Assembly (NCBI GenBank): GCA_963575745.1
Contig: CAUYUJ010007224.1
Coordinates: 732,501 to 796,500 of the forward strand
DNA from: Prorocentrum cordatum
Taxonomy: Eukaryota; Sar; Dinophyceae; Prorocentrales; Prorocentraceae
Reading direction: 5' to 3'
DNA: 64,000 nucleotides
A program made the position numbers and the translations under genes. Every line of letters begins with the position of its first letter. Within the stretch, counting starts at the first letter, position 1. A model generated the notes under the pieces. That model searched no databases. It worked only from the letters and a program-made list of their open reading frames with translations, and was not told the origin of the DNA. Below are positions 22,644-33,726 of the stretch, in pieces.

Positions 22644-23111
22644 CAATTTGATGCGATCCGCCGTACCAATGTGCTAACAAGCGATAAAGCAAACACTATG
22701 GTTCCCTTAGCTTGCCACTATGCTGCGCATTGGAATAATAGCAACCAGAGCACGTCTCACTCCCTGCACGGGAATTGCATGATGCATATGATGTTTGCGG
22801 CTTCTACGTCCAGCATTGCCGACTTATCAATAATATCGCCGATGTTTTGCGCAACGCTACTTGTTAACACGACGCGCTGCATAAGGAGCTCGCTCCACGG
22901 TGTCGCATCCCGCAAACTGGAACCATACCTGGGTAGGCCCGAGGAGCCACACCCCTTCAACGTGGCTTTGGTATCTTACTTGAACGCAGTTGATCTCGAG
23001 ATCATCGAGGGCGATCACGATATTGATGAACAACAGGAGGGGAACGGGTCCAAGGGTGTAGGGACATGCGGTATTCGGACATTTGGCGAGACGCAGTTTG
23101 CCTGGGCATGA
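22644..23111 (+). CDS. gene A, internal exon (unknown protein)
   Basis: The frame continues as ...NVLTSDKANTMVPLACHY..., then ...HSLHGNCMMHMMFAAST..., then ...IISPMFCATLLV. The pattern of a SD-A/K start, 'H-AAHW', 'LHGNCMMH' and 'I-SPMFCATLL' resembles the core of the same dinoflagellate family as the previous exon (recollection only). The C-terminal part (LEPYLGRPEEPHPFN...) is less certain. TGA at 23109-23111 ends the frame, so the real exon presumably splices out before it, into an intron containing (AG)n. Confidence 0.5.
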   Translation, partial: QFDAIRRTNVLTSDKANTMVPLACHYAAHWNNSNQSTSHSLHGNCMMHMMFAASTSSIADLSIISPMFCATLLVNTTRCIRSSLHGVASRKLEPYLGRPEEPHPFNVALVSYLNAVDLEIIEGDHDIDEQQEGNGSKGVGTCGIRTFGETQFAWA

Positions 23112-23321
23112 CAGAATTGCATCGCCTCCCCTCTCGTCCTTCCTCGCAGCCTCTCCCTCCCGGCGCTTGCTTTCAAGGGCATTTGGCATGCGCATGTTTG
23201 GTGCGTGCGCGTGCGCGTGTATGCGTGCGCCCGCGTTCGCGCGCAGCCGGTGCGCATTTGCAGTGTGCGCAAATTCTTGCACGTACACGCGCATCTACAT
23301 CTAGATAGGGTGAGAGAGAAG

Positions 23322-23399
<78 letters not shown>

Positions 23400-23424
23400 A
23401 ACAAAAAAAACACATAAGGGAAAG

Positions 23425-23471
<47 letters not shown>

Positions 23472-23883
23472 CATGACGAGATAATAGAAAGAGGGCATGC
23501 GTGGCTAGTTGAAGGCAGTGCGCTCTCCTCCATCACGTCTCAATATTTGATCTCTGCGTGCTACTTGCTTGGGCAGGGGATCTGGCTCCGATTCAGCGTT
23601 GTTGCGGCTGGTGACTTTATTGCGTTTGTCTTGGTCTGCCCCCTCCTCGTCTTCCTCTTCCTGCCCCGTCCAGCTCCCCCCGTCGACTCGCAAGTGGCAC
23701 CCGCATTCTGATTTGTTGGGTCCGCGTCCCTCGCGAACCTGCGCCGGGCGCCGCTGGGCAGGGAGGTGGGGGCTGTCCAGAGCAAGCGCATCGCAGCTCG
23801 CTCCGACCTCCTCCAGGTGCGCCCGCGAGATCGGCGCGAAGGCCGCCAGCCTCTCTTCTTCGTTTACTCCAGGCCTGCTGCAG
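23112..23883. other. gene A, probable intron with two (AG)n blocks
   Basis: Two AG dinucleotide arrays (23321-23396 and 23428-23470) separated by an A-rich segment; a preceding TGCGCGTGTATGCGTG-type GT-rich stretch lies at 23195-23290. The 3' end at about 23864-23883 is pyrimidine-containing and ends CTGCTGCAG. Confidence 0.55.
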
Positions 23884-24946
23884 GTTGCAACGATAAGGAT
23901 TCTTGCATCTCAAAGTTTTGCTCGATTTTCGAAGAGGCATTCTTGAAAGTCAGACCCCCTGTGCCAGCGCTGAACAAGTGGAACAAAATATACGCTCCTG
24001 TTGTTTGGCGGGCGTTCGCCGTAGGATGCACGCGACTAGCGGTCGATTCGACGATTGCGGCCCGAGCTGCATCGAGAAACCCTCGGTCGGATGACCAACT
24101 ACCTGTCACTGATTTGTTGAGCCCAGACAACGGAGAGACGCGCCCAATCCTGGGGGACATGCGATGGAATAAGACAATCAGGTTTTTAGAGCGGGACGAT
24201 TCGCTTCACAAGCTGGTTCTCGCCGCGGGCACGCTGAGGCCCGCTTTAAGTTACGTGGGGGCATCATTTGCCTCAGCTCGGTTGCGGAGCTTGGATTCCA
24301 GCGGGGTTCCATACGTAAGTTTAGCAACCTCACCCACAGAGTTTTCCATCAAGTGCATTGGCTCTTCACTCAACGACCTCGACCATCCAGCCTGGCGACC
24401 TATGCTGACAAGCGATGGTTGGAATCAAGAGCTGCTCTCTAAATGTGCATCCGTCATGCTTCAGTTTGCAGCGGGGCTGACGATGAGGTGCCAATTTCAA
24501 TTTGACCTCTGGCCGTGGCCAGTGCGTAAACTCGCGCATCCAACCATCAGTGAGCCATATAAGAGAAGCATCGAAGCTTCTTTGTTTGAAGTAAAACTTT
24601 GCTGCGTACGGCACACAGATGGTTTCGCACTTCCATTGCGGAGAGGCCTTGCCCGAAAAGAAGAAGCTAGGTCTGAGCGGAACCGCAGATTCATCATTGC
24701 CTCCTTCCAGGCAACCCCTGCCACAAACATTATGTCCGAAAATCGGTCTGGCCGACGCCGTCGCCAGTCAGGGACGCGCGCCAGGGCCAGGCCAGCAGCA
24801 TCAACATTGAGCAGCAATGATTTTCTCAGCGAATGGAAATCCATGTATTCTGTGAGCAAGGATCAGCGTGGACGCAGGAATGACGAGGATGCCGCGGCCG
24901 CGCCGCAGACACGATCACGCGAGCAGAACTGGCTGAATTTCGTCAG
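23884..24946 (+). CDS. gene A, large internal exon (unknown protein)
   Basis: About 354 codons of protein-like sequence starting after the acceptor CTGCTGCAG and ending at the donor CAG/GTAACG (GT at 24947), phase 2. Recognisable blocks: WNKIYAPVVWRAFAVG, WNKTIRFLERDDSLHKLVLA, FAAGLTMRCQFQFDLWPW and ATPATNIMSENR. The last two resemble blocks of a repeated dinoflagellate family of unknown function. No catalytic motif, signal peptide or membrane segment was seen. The C-terminus is Arg-rich, then acidic. It is the best-supported exon of this gene. Confidence 0.65.
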
Positions 24947-25499
<553 letters not shown>

Positions 25500-25845
25500 A
25501 ACATGCCCCACCCTTCGGAAGTAGACCATTCCCCTGGCTTGCGAATCAAATCCTCAGGGCAAAGACATCTGGAGTGGAGAGCCCAGCGTCGCTGTCGACC
25601 TTGGGCGAGGAGCGGGCCGCCATGAGCGCGGTGGAGCGGGCCGCGCACCACGAGGACGAAGGGCAGGTCAAGCCCAAGGCACGAGAGCACATTCCACAGA
25701 AGATTAAGCTTCGGCGAGTTGACACTCCGTTCGGGCTTGGCCTCGACGAGTGCCCAATTGGATTAGACCACGCTGCCGGCGCATTGGGCAAAGTCAAATG
25801 CCATAGCGAGGAATGGGGAAGAGAAACCAACAGTACCTTTGGACC
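25500..25845 (+). CDS. gene A, probable internal exon (unknown protein)
   Basis: The frame gives ...LGEERAAMSAVERAAHHEDE..., then ...PQKIKLRRVDTPFGLGLDEC..., then PIGLDHAAGALGKV. The IKLRR...FGLGLDE-P motif fits my recollection of the same protein family. Just past the end, the plus strand becomes CT-rich (25850-25890), suggesting an intron. Limits are approximate. Confidence 0.42.
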
Positions 25846-25954
25846 GAGTGGAGTAGCTCTCTTTCTCTCTCCCTCTCTCTCTGCACCCAGACCCCAAGAG
25901 CGTTCCATGCCGCGTTCGTCTGCCGCTGGGGAAATGCATGGATGACTTATCGCC

Positions 25955-26135
25955 TAACGAGAAACAAAGACAGATCAATCACGAGGCTTTGTTGAGGCGT
26001 CTGAGTGCATATGATGCTCCCAAACAACCCGCTGAGCACAGTTCTGCACATCTTGTGCTTTTCATGCTCGTCCCACGCGGCATTGGGGACCCAGTCCAAC
26101 CGATCTTGGTTTTGCGTTGTGCGCGAGGCTCTTAT
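25955..26135 (+). CDS. gene A, possible short exon
   Basis: The frame starting near 25938 reads DDLSPNEKQRQINHEALLRR, then LSAYDAPKQPAEHSS. It is plausible coding but without independent support. It lies between a CT-rich stretch and the exon beginning at 26162. Confidence 0.3.
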
Positions 26136-26161
26136 CTCCAGTTATTTCAATCATGTTGCAG

Positions 26162-27236
26162 TGCGAGGCGGATCGCGACCCTGCACCTGGCGCCCGCGTG
26201 CGACTCCAGATCGATCGCGAGTTGGGGGGCAAACAAGTCCTTAGCCATCGGGCATTTCTTAAAGTGCTGAGTGACACGGCTGACAGTTTCGAAGTGCACC
26301 GACTGAAATACAAGCATTTGACCTTGGTTGAATTGGAGATTACTGCTATCGATGATATCACTGGTTTACTTTGGGCCAAACCAGAAGTTCAGAAGAGAGA
26401 CCCTATCCTCAAGATTCTCAGTAAGTTCGGCGAAGTGCCGAAGCCCACCCAACCGAAGGATGGCTCCAAGCCAGGTTCGAAACCAAGTGCGGGGGCTTCA
26501 ATGGCAACACATTCCAAAGGTCCCCCGCCTCCTGATGACATTGGAGAGGGGCCAGTCTATCATGGAGCAGGCGCCGAATGTGCCAGCGACGAGGACGTGG
26601 CCAAGGATCACGTCTCTGAGTATGGGGAAGGTTCTGCCTCGCCCGCCGAGGGAGTGCCAAGCGATGATTGGGGTGATCTCCCGGCGGGCAAGCTCGCAGC
26701 CATTGCAGGCGCAATGCTAGTGCCTGATTGCATTGAGGCCGAGATCTCAGCCGAAAAAGTCGGTTCTTGGGAATGTTGAGGCGCGCGCTGCCGACCAAGA
26801 TGCGCTCGACGAGGCTGGGGCGGGCGCCGCGCCAGAGGCCGAGGCTGAGGTCGTCGGCACCCCCGAAGGTGCCAGAGACGTGGAAGATTTGAGCAAGATG
26901 GTTCCGATATGGGATCCAAACGACAAGGATGGCAAAGTGATGGGCCCCCGCAATCCCAAGCGCGTCATCGGTACCATGAAATGGTTCGGGGGCAATTGTT
27001 CAGTCTATTGCAAGTTGCGCCCATGTAAGTGTCCACTCACCAACGCCAATACTGCGCCGTCTCTAAGGGAGATTTCGGATTGGTTCGCCGACGGCATGGA
27101 CCTGCCGTTCGGCAGAGACGGCAAGACAGAGCACCTAGATAATTACAAGGCCCTTGTTCGGGAGAGAACGGCCGGTGCCAAAGGACTTGCATCGGCTGCG
27201 ATCGCCAGCGCTCCGAGCACAGGGCCCCCAGCATAG
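26162..27236 (+). CDS. gene A, 3' exon (unknown protein) with one frame change
   Basis: It follows the acceptor TCATGTTGCAG. The first part (CEADRDPAPGARVRLQIDRE..., ...FLKVLSDTADSFEVHRLKY...) runs in one frame to about 26755, where an AAAAA run precedes a shift to the next frame, which continues through ...GTMKWFGGNCSVYCKLRPC... to TAG at 27234-27236. Removing one base in the A run would join the two. The middle is acidic, Ser/Pro/Gly-rich and probably disordered. A 'KWF...-SVYCKLH/R-C' ending is, to my recollection, shared by many dinoflagellate proteins of this sort. The shift may be a sequencing error, a pseudogene mutation or a recoding site. Confidence 0.6.
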
Positions 27237-28015
27237 CCGCAGCACGCTGTGTCGCGAAGCATTCGTTGCGCGCTGATTTGGTCAGCAGCAATTTCTCTCC
27301 TTATCCATTCCTCCATCCCCCTTCTCCCAAACATGTTTGAAACGTCATTGCGCCTGTGATTCCAGCGCCCCGACACCTTCAGGAGTTTTACGGACGCACT
27401 GTTCGAGTGCGAAGTATTGTGCAGTATTGCGTCGGGCGACGTGCGACGCATTCGGATATCGAGTTCAGCAGTTGATGCAAGTGCGAAGGGTGGCCAGTTT
27501 GAGTCAGCATTGGAGGCGTCGCCCCAAGAAGGCTAGAAGGGGGCTCCAGCAGTAACTCGAGGGGCCCACGAGAAAGCCCCGAGGACCAGATGAAAGTCCA
27601 AGCACCAGCAATGGGGGAAGGGGGGCAAGGGGGGGGGCCCGGTGCCGATTCAGCGGCCTGGTCGACATTTCCCCGTCGGAGGACCTCGAATCATTGTCAT
27701 TGTTCATCCCCCCATTCAACTTTCACCTCCTGCCCCTTCTTCCACGCCAGGAGGGGTCGCCCCTGATCTTGCCGTGTCATCGCTTGATTGGCCCTCTCCT
27801 CCTCGCTTCGGTTGGTTACAGACGCAGAAATGATGACGACACGTCGTCACAATCACACACGCGATCATGATCATGATCACCATCGATCGTCACTAATCGT
27901 AAGCATAGCACTTGTTTGTGTTGGTCTCTGCTGGATTGGCTTCAGGGTCGCAATTGGCAGGGAGCCTCAGGCAATACATTGTTGTTTGGTATCTGTTGGA
28001 TGGGCTATATCGCAA
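27237..28015. other. no gene seen
   Basis: Downstream of gene A. A G-rich patch lies at 27610-27640. No polyadenylation motif can be assigned; dinoflagellates lack a strict AATAAA signal. Confidence 0.45.
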
Positions 28016-28480
28016 ACTATCATCATCGTAGTCAGCACTACAATATTCATTATCGCACTCATCGTAACCATCAACGTCGTCATCATCTTCATCATCACCA
28101 TGATCATCGTCGTCATCATCAGCATCAGCATTATCGCCATCGTAATCAGCATCGTCGTCGTCGTCGTCGTTGAGGCATCATCTTCACTCTAATCACCGTC
28201 ACCGCCGTCAGCATCGCAGTCTCGTTGTCTGACCACCATTACCAACACAATCATCATTACAACCGTCAATTACCATCGCCATTGTCATCGTCATGTTTCT
28301 CGTCCTCGTCGTCGCAATCACCGTCCGTGATGATGATGATGTATGATAGAGAAGATGATTCCGATGATGATGCCGCTGGTGCGGATGATGATGATGATCA
28401 TGGTGATGATGCTGATGATGATGATGCTGATGCTGCTGCTGATGATGGTGATGGTGCTGATGATGATGATGATGATTCGG
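28016..28480. repeat. facing (ATC)n and (GAT)n arrays
   Basis: ATC/GTC units (28016-28180) followed after about 150 bases by GAT units (28328-28480). The two are complementary in opposite order and could fold back on each other. Open frames here are repeat translations. Confidence 0.85.
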
Positions 28481-29600
28481 GCAATTATGAGTTGACTCCG
28501 ATGCTGATGACATTGGTTATGACGGAACGTGCTGACCATCATCTGTGTCTATATACATATATATATGTATACGTGTATACCGACATATGTGTACACATAC
28601 TATATGGCATGGGAGAGTGAACTTGGTGACGAGCACTCCCAATGACGCACCAAGTTGTTTTTCATCGTCCTGTCCACTCGCCTCTCTCAGATCCTCCACT
28701 TCCTCATCCCCTTCGTCTCGCTTCTCCTACACCACCCCCCATCGCTGAAGGGGGAGGGATGGGGTCTTGCCGCTCCTGCCCCGCCCGCGCACTCGCTGCA
28801 CCTGGATATCGACTTCGCCGGGGGCGCGCCCAAGCTGCGCGCGCCGCGCGCGCGCGCCTCGACGGTCGCAGAAGGCTGTCTGGAACGCCCTGCGACTTGG
28901 ATTCAGCCATCTCGGAATCCCAGCAATGAGGGCGGACGTGTACGTCGCCTTCTTGGGGGCCCGAGATGGCTGGCTCGAGTTCGCGGGGCCTCCAAGTCAC
29001 CCCTCTGGGGGCCGCAAGAGGGTTGGGGGCTCGTCAGCCTCGGTCAGCGACGGCGCCGGGGCCCACGAGGAGGAGGAGTTTTTTCTCAAGGCGGTGAAAC
29101 AACATGAGAAGGAGGAGGATGAAGGGGGCGAGGACTAGGAGGGGACAGAACGACTCGCTCCTGAGGGGTGAGTCGTTCGGGCCCCTTCTCGTCATCGTCG
29201 TCATCCATCCTCCTCCCCCTGCTCCTCCTCCTTCTCCTTCTCGCACTCATCCTCCTGGCGTTGTTCGTGCCGACTTGGGAAAACGCCCCTGCCCCCTCCG
29301 GCCAAGGGGCGTGCGAAATCGGAGAGAGGAGGGCGAGACAGGAAAAGGGGGCGAGGGGGCGGATTCGAGATGGAAGAGGAGGATCGGATGGAGGCGAGGG
29401 GGAAAAGGAGGAGTCAAACCAATGTGACGCCCTCGGCGCAACACCTTACAATGGACGCTGACCAGTCGCCCATCGCTGAACACCTTTAGCTTTGCTACAC
29501 TTGGATGTTTTGATCTTGGGCCACCGTCTAGTGGAGAGGGTTTGGGTTTGGGGGCGTGCGGCAGGCTGGTTGAGATCCCGGGGGGGGGGCCCTGGGAGGG
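28481..29600. other. mostly gene-free; small hairpin and microsatellites
   Basis: ATATGTATACGTGTATAC words occur at 28553-28595. A frame at 28767-29138 (…SHLGIPAMRADVYVAFLGAR…) is weakly protein-like, without other support. A hairpin (AACGACTC at 29149-29156; GAGTCGTT at 29170-29177) and a TCC-rich tract at 29205-29262 follow. Confidence 0.4.
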
Positions 29601-29960
29601 GCTTCGAGTCCAGGGGGTGGTGCAAGGGGGGGGGGGGGGGGGGATTTGGGGGGGGGCATGGGGCGTTTGGAGGTGGTCTGGGGGGGGGGGGGGGGGGGGG
29701 GGGGGGTTTGCCAGGGGGGGCCTGGGGGGGGGGGGGGGGGGGCGCGTCCGGGGTTCCCCGGACGCCCCCGCCCCGCTCTCAGCGCCCGCGCCCCGCACTC
29801 AGGCCTCCCCGCCCCGCACTCAGCGCCCCCGCCCCGCTCTCAGCCCCCCGAGGCCTCACGCCGAGAACAGCCAGACGCCCCCGAGACATTCCCCCATTCC
29901 CCCGCCCCCCCGGGCCCCCCAGGTTCCCCCAGCCCCCCCCCCCCCCCCCCGTTGAACCTG
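29601..29960. repeat. G-run block and CCGCCCCGC(A/T)CTCAG minisatellite
   Basis: Runs of 8 to more than 20 G at 29626-29745 could form G-quadruplexes. They are followed by a tandem repeat of CGCCCCCGCCCCGCTCTCAG-like units (29760-29850) and C runs at about 29930-29950. Confidence 0.75.
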
Positions 29961-30098
29961 AGCGTTGCCCCAGGTCCTCCCAAAGATCCCCCCCGAGGAG
30001 CCGGGCGCGAGGAGTTAGAAATTGAAGAGCCTCGACATCGCCCGAGTTAGCATTATTGGCTTATTGGGCGCGTTGCTTGCTACATCGCCGCAGGCATC

Positions 30099-30359
30099 TT
30101 GGCCCAGCTCAGGTCTCTGATAAGCTATCCTCGATGCGACTTCATATTTGTTTTGTTGGCGGCGATGGAGCTGGACAGACTTTTGCAGGCCGTTGACATG
30201 GAGGGCGGCCCGGTCCATATTATTGACGATTCCCAGTCGAGGCAAGAGCGTGAGTTGTCTGATGCTGGCGATACCATCTCAGAGCTTTCTTCAACAGCGG
30301 CCGGGGCAGATGCGTCACTGTCCGTTGTGATCAACGAAGCTTACTTGTTACTTGTCTAA
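30099..30359 (+). CDS. gene B, possible 5' exon (unknown protein)
   Basis: The frame reads MAQLRSLISYPRCDFIFVLL, then AAMELDRLLQAVDMEGGPVH, and so on to TAA at 30357-30359. The second Met (30165) is an equally good start. Composition is protein-like, and it lies about 200 bases upstream of the next supported exon in the same orientation. No domain recognised. Membership in gene B is inference. Confidence 0.4.
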   Translation: MAQLRSLISYPRCDFIFVLLAAMELDRLLQAVDMEGGPVHIIDDSQSRQERELSDAGDTISELSSTAAGADASLSVVINEAYLLLV

Positions 30360-30549
30360 GATTACGTTCGTTCAGGTCCGCAGTTGCGGGACGTGCCGCC
30401 GCCAGTCGACCGAGCTGAACCCTTTGACGGCAGGGCCCTATCGTAGGTCAACAAAGTTCCCAACTTGGCCATGGGCAAGCGGCGCACCCGTGTGCCCACG
30501 GGGCTATCAGCGTCGCGTGCGTGCGTGCGTGTGTGTGTGTGTGTTCACG
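30360..30549. other. gene B, probable intron with a GT/GTGC tract
   Basis: Ends in a CGTGCGTGCGTGTGTGTGTG tract (30508-30543), just before coding character resumes at TTGGAGCTCGGCGGC. Confidence 0.45.
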
Positions 30550-31731
30550 TTGGAGCTCGGCGGCTTCAAGGTGGAGTTCGAGACATTGCCGAAGTTGGTG
30601 CTGGCCATGAAAGATACTGCGAAACACCCGAACCTGATGGATGAGTTCACCGGAGCCACCGAGGAGTTCATCGTCCAAGTGAACAAAGGAAACATCACTT
30701 TGAAACTCAGGGGCAAAAAAAAAGACTGACGTCACGCGTGCTCTGCAAGAGGCCCGGAAGAAGGTGATTCCCCTCATCCAGTCCGATGGCGCCAGGGCCA
30801 AGCTTAAGTTCAAGGGCATTCCCAAGGACGAGTGGATGGCTGCCAACGAAGGTCGGGGACCTGAAGAGGAAGGCCACCTGGTGAAGAAAATCCCTTATCC
30901 AGGAAAAGCCCTGCGCTGGTGCGCACCGTTCCGGAAGGGGGAGGATAACTATGCAGATGTGGAGATCGAGGCGTCCATGATGGCCGAGGCGAGGGAGGAG
31001 ATCGACTCTGGCGAGAATCGTTCGAGGCAGGACCAGGAGATGGTGAAGTACAACTTGCTGCAGAAAGCCCTCTCAGGAAGCGCAGCCGAGGATCACCAGA
31101 AGGCGAAGAAGCGCAAGATCATTGCAGGCCCAGGTCCCAGCCCTGATTATCAAATGACTGAAGGCAGCGAGCAGCGGGCAGAAACCGTGAATTCGGACGA
31201 CGACGAGGATTCCGAGGACAATGACGATGGCGACGATGCTGGCATCGACTTCCTCTCGGCGCCATTGCTCAGCGGCATGATCGATACCGAGGCTGCGCCG
31301 AGAAAGCCGAGGGCGACGGAGAAGGCCGTCGCTAAGGCGAAAGCAACATCGAATATGCCTCGCTCGATCCGGGGCACGCCGGCCAAGGTCCAGAAGGCGC
31401 GAGAGGCCGCGGCGCCTGATTCCGCAGACGGGCGTCTTGACTCTGCCCCTGGGCCAGCACTGTCGCTCAAGGGAAAGGGCGAACAAGATGGCGAGGCTCA
31501 GGTCATCAAGGGCAGTGGCAGGCACACCCATGTCCCAGATATCGACAACCTTCTTACTTCAGAGGGCTTCGACGATATCAGAGCTTCGGCCAAGGCCATC
31601 CTCGACCAGCTGGAGGTCGAGCCGTTCGACGCCCTGGCCATCCGGCCAGATGTCCTGAAGGGCATGGTTGGCAAAGCACCTTCGCTTTGCAAGGCTTTGC
31701 TTGAGTTGGCGAAGGACCGCAATCTTTCTGC

Positions 31732-31733
<2 letters not shown>
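30550..31733 (+). CDS. gene B, large exon (unknown acidic/basic protein) with a frame change at A9
   Basis: The first part (LELGGFKVEFETLPKLVLAM..., ...FIVQVNKGNITLKLRGKKK) reaches a run of nine A at about 30716-30724 and then stops (TGA 30727-30729). The neighbouring frame continues without a break (TDVTRALQEARKKVIPLIQS..., ...GKALRWCAPFRKGEDNYADV...) to about 31733. One base fewer in the A run restores a single frame. An acidic stretch (SDDDEDSEDNDDGDD, about 31195-31235) and a basic, Ala/Lys-rich stretch follow, as in many nuclear proteins. The end is taken at the GTCGTC array, where the frame becomes poly-Arg. Function unknown. Confidence 0.6.
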
Positions 31734-31762
<29 letters not shown>

Positions 31763-32044
31763 AGTCGTAGTCGTAGTCGTAGTCGTTCAGGGTCGGCGGA
31801 ACAGGCCGCAAGGCTGTTCCAATCCAATCGGTATGTTGTTCAGTGTTTGTTTCGGGGGTGGACAGACCTCCTACCCTGACACGTCGATGAAGGAATTGGC
31901 CGTTTTCGGTGCGCGAGGGGGCGTCGCGGCCGTCATTTCTGCGGGTCCAGATCCGTCGGTTTCGGTCCCAGGCCGTTTTCACTAAGGGGAGGTCTACTAA
32001 AGGGGGGTTTGTCCACCGCCGATTGTTGGCTTTTCGGCGTCAGA
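31734..32044. other. gene B, probable intron beginning with (GTC)n/(GTAGTC)n
   Basis: GTC units (31734-31762) and GTAGTC units (31763-31790) start exactly where protein character is lost. The rest has no coding character. The acceptor is not resolved; CGTCAG at 32038-32043 is a candidate. Confidence 0.5.
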
Positions 32045-33490
32045 AATATGGATTCGTCTGAATTTCAACGGCTCTGGTTTGCGTTGATGCTTGTTGTCCC
32101 TGGGCCTGGGGGTCCGTGGAGGTGTTGCAACGCGCTGGACTCGAAGCTGGGGAAGCGTTCCCACACGACCAGACAAGTCTTGAAGGAGGTCCGGGCCATG
32201 CGGAACTTGGCCCGCAAAGCCCGCACCGCACTGTTTGAGATGGCCAAGCGTGACAGAGATGTGGACCGAATGTCGGCCGCCAGCGCCTTCACGGAAGGCA
32301 AGGTGTCCTTTGGCGCTGGGATCAAGAGCATCGTCTACATGGACAATGTCGCAGAATCTGTTCGCTTTGCCAGGTTCGACATGGTGACGAGCCTACTTGC
32401 GGAGTTTAAGAGCGAGGATATGTTCGGCGTGCGCATCTCGGACGATGACAAGAAGCTCTTCTTCATTGGTGTCATCGAGGCGAGCGTGCTCAAGACGATG
32501 TCTGGTTTGAGCCTGAGTCCGAAGGCCGGCGACGCCGATCGCAAGAGCATCAGGAATGGCATTGGCAAGCTCCATCAGGTCGCAGCGATCGCCTTGAAGC
32601 ACCCCGACCTGCTCGACAGCGAATCGATTACTGACCTGAACTCCTTGAAGACTTCCACGTCGGTGATCCCACCCGAACTCGACGTTTCTGCGAACGATGC
32701 TGACAGGGCAGCCGCGGCGATCATCGAATTGGACAATCAGAGGGCGAGCGATGAGTACAATGGCATTCTCAAGTCCAGCCTTATCCAGCGTCAGTTCAAA
32801 TGGGCGAAGACTGGGATCGAAGATGAGATCAACAAGCGGACGGAGGAGCGAACGCAGACCGCCCCCTTTGAAAGCGTCGCCCAAGCCCTCGACGCCATGT
32901 TCGCGGGCCCGGGCGGGTACGAGTGCTACGCAGCCCGGCTGGAGCAGTCGATCATGTCGATCATGGATCTCGTGAACGTCGAGGGCGCCAAGGATGGGAA
33001 CGTGAAGCTATTCTTCAAGGCGGTCGGCAAGATCTGCGCGATGAGCGCCCAGAAAGCCGAGGAGGTAACAACCGCAATGGTGGATATAATGGACAGGGTA
33101 CTCGAAGTCGAAGTTAGTAGTCGCAGTGAGGAGACCCTGACGAAGATCATCGGCACCACTATGATGACGAACCTTGTATCATGCATTGGAGCGCCCAATC
33201 TGAAGATCACCCTGGCACGCGTTGCCCCATTGAGCCCGTTGCAGGCCGATATGAAGACCGTGGAGGAGTTCATCAACAGGTGGCAGGCGGCTTTGACGCA
33301 AGCGAAGGCAGTGCTGGCAGCAGCCAACGGCGTGAGAGACGTTTGCAAGGCCATCTACAACAATGCACCCGAGATCGCAAAGATCGTAGAGAAAGTCTCG
33401 GCCCTCAACCACCTGAAGGGCAAGTTCGAGGGTCAGAACCTGAGGAATCGCATCAACGCATTCGAGGTCGCATTCTCCATCAAGGATCAG
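32045..33490 (+). CDS. gene B, main exon (unknown helical protein)
   Basis: About 480 codons, rich in Ala, Lys, Glu and Leu, predicted mostly helical by eye: ...RAMRNLARKARTALFEMAKR..., ...VRISDDDKKLFFIGVIEASV..., ...NVKLFFKAVGKICAMSAQKA.... No catalytic motif, no membrane segment. The frame would stop at TAG 33494-33496, but a CAG/GTGTAG donor at 33490/33491 ends the exon in phase 0 and joins in frame to the exon at 33727. The 5' limit is uncertain; Met codons at 32048 and 32088 are in frame. Confidence 0.65.
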
Positions 33491-33726
33491 GTGTAGCCGA
33501 TGCTTCAGAAGTCCTTGGGCACCTTGAAGGACGCTTTGAGTTTCAAATGTACCGATCGGTGTGTGTGTGGGTGTGCGTGTGTGTGTGCGCGTGTGTGTGT
33601 GTGTGAGTGTGTGAGTGTGTGAGTGTGTGAGTGTGTGAGTGAGTGTGTGTGTGTGTGTGGAAACACTCGATCTCCGACGCGCTAGGGCCCTCAGCCCCGC
33701 CCCCAGCCCCCTACGACTACATCCAG
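33491..33726 (+). other. gene B, intron with (GT)n, GT-AG, phase 0
   Basis: Donor GTGTAG and acceptor ACTACATCCAG. The interior carries GT dinucleotide and GTGAGTGT tracts at 33558-33659. Both sides are in phase 0, which supports this as a real 236-base intron. Confidence 0.6.
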
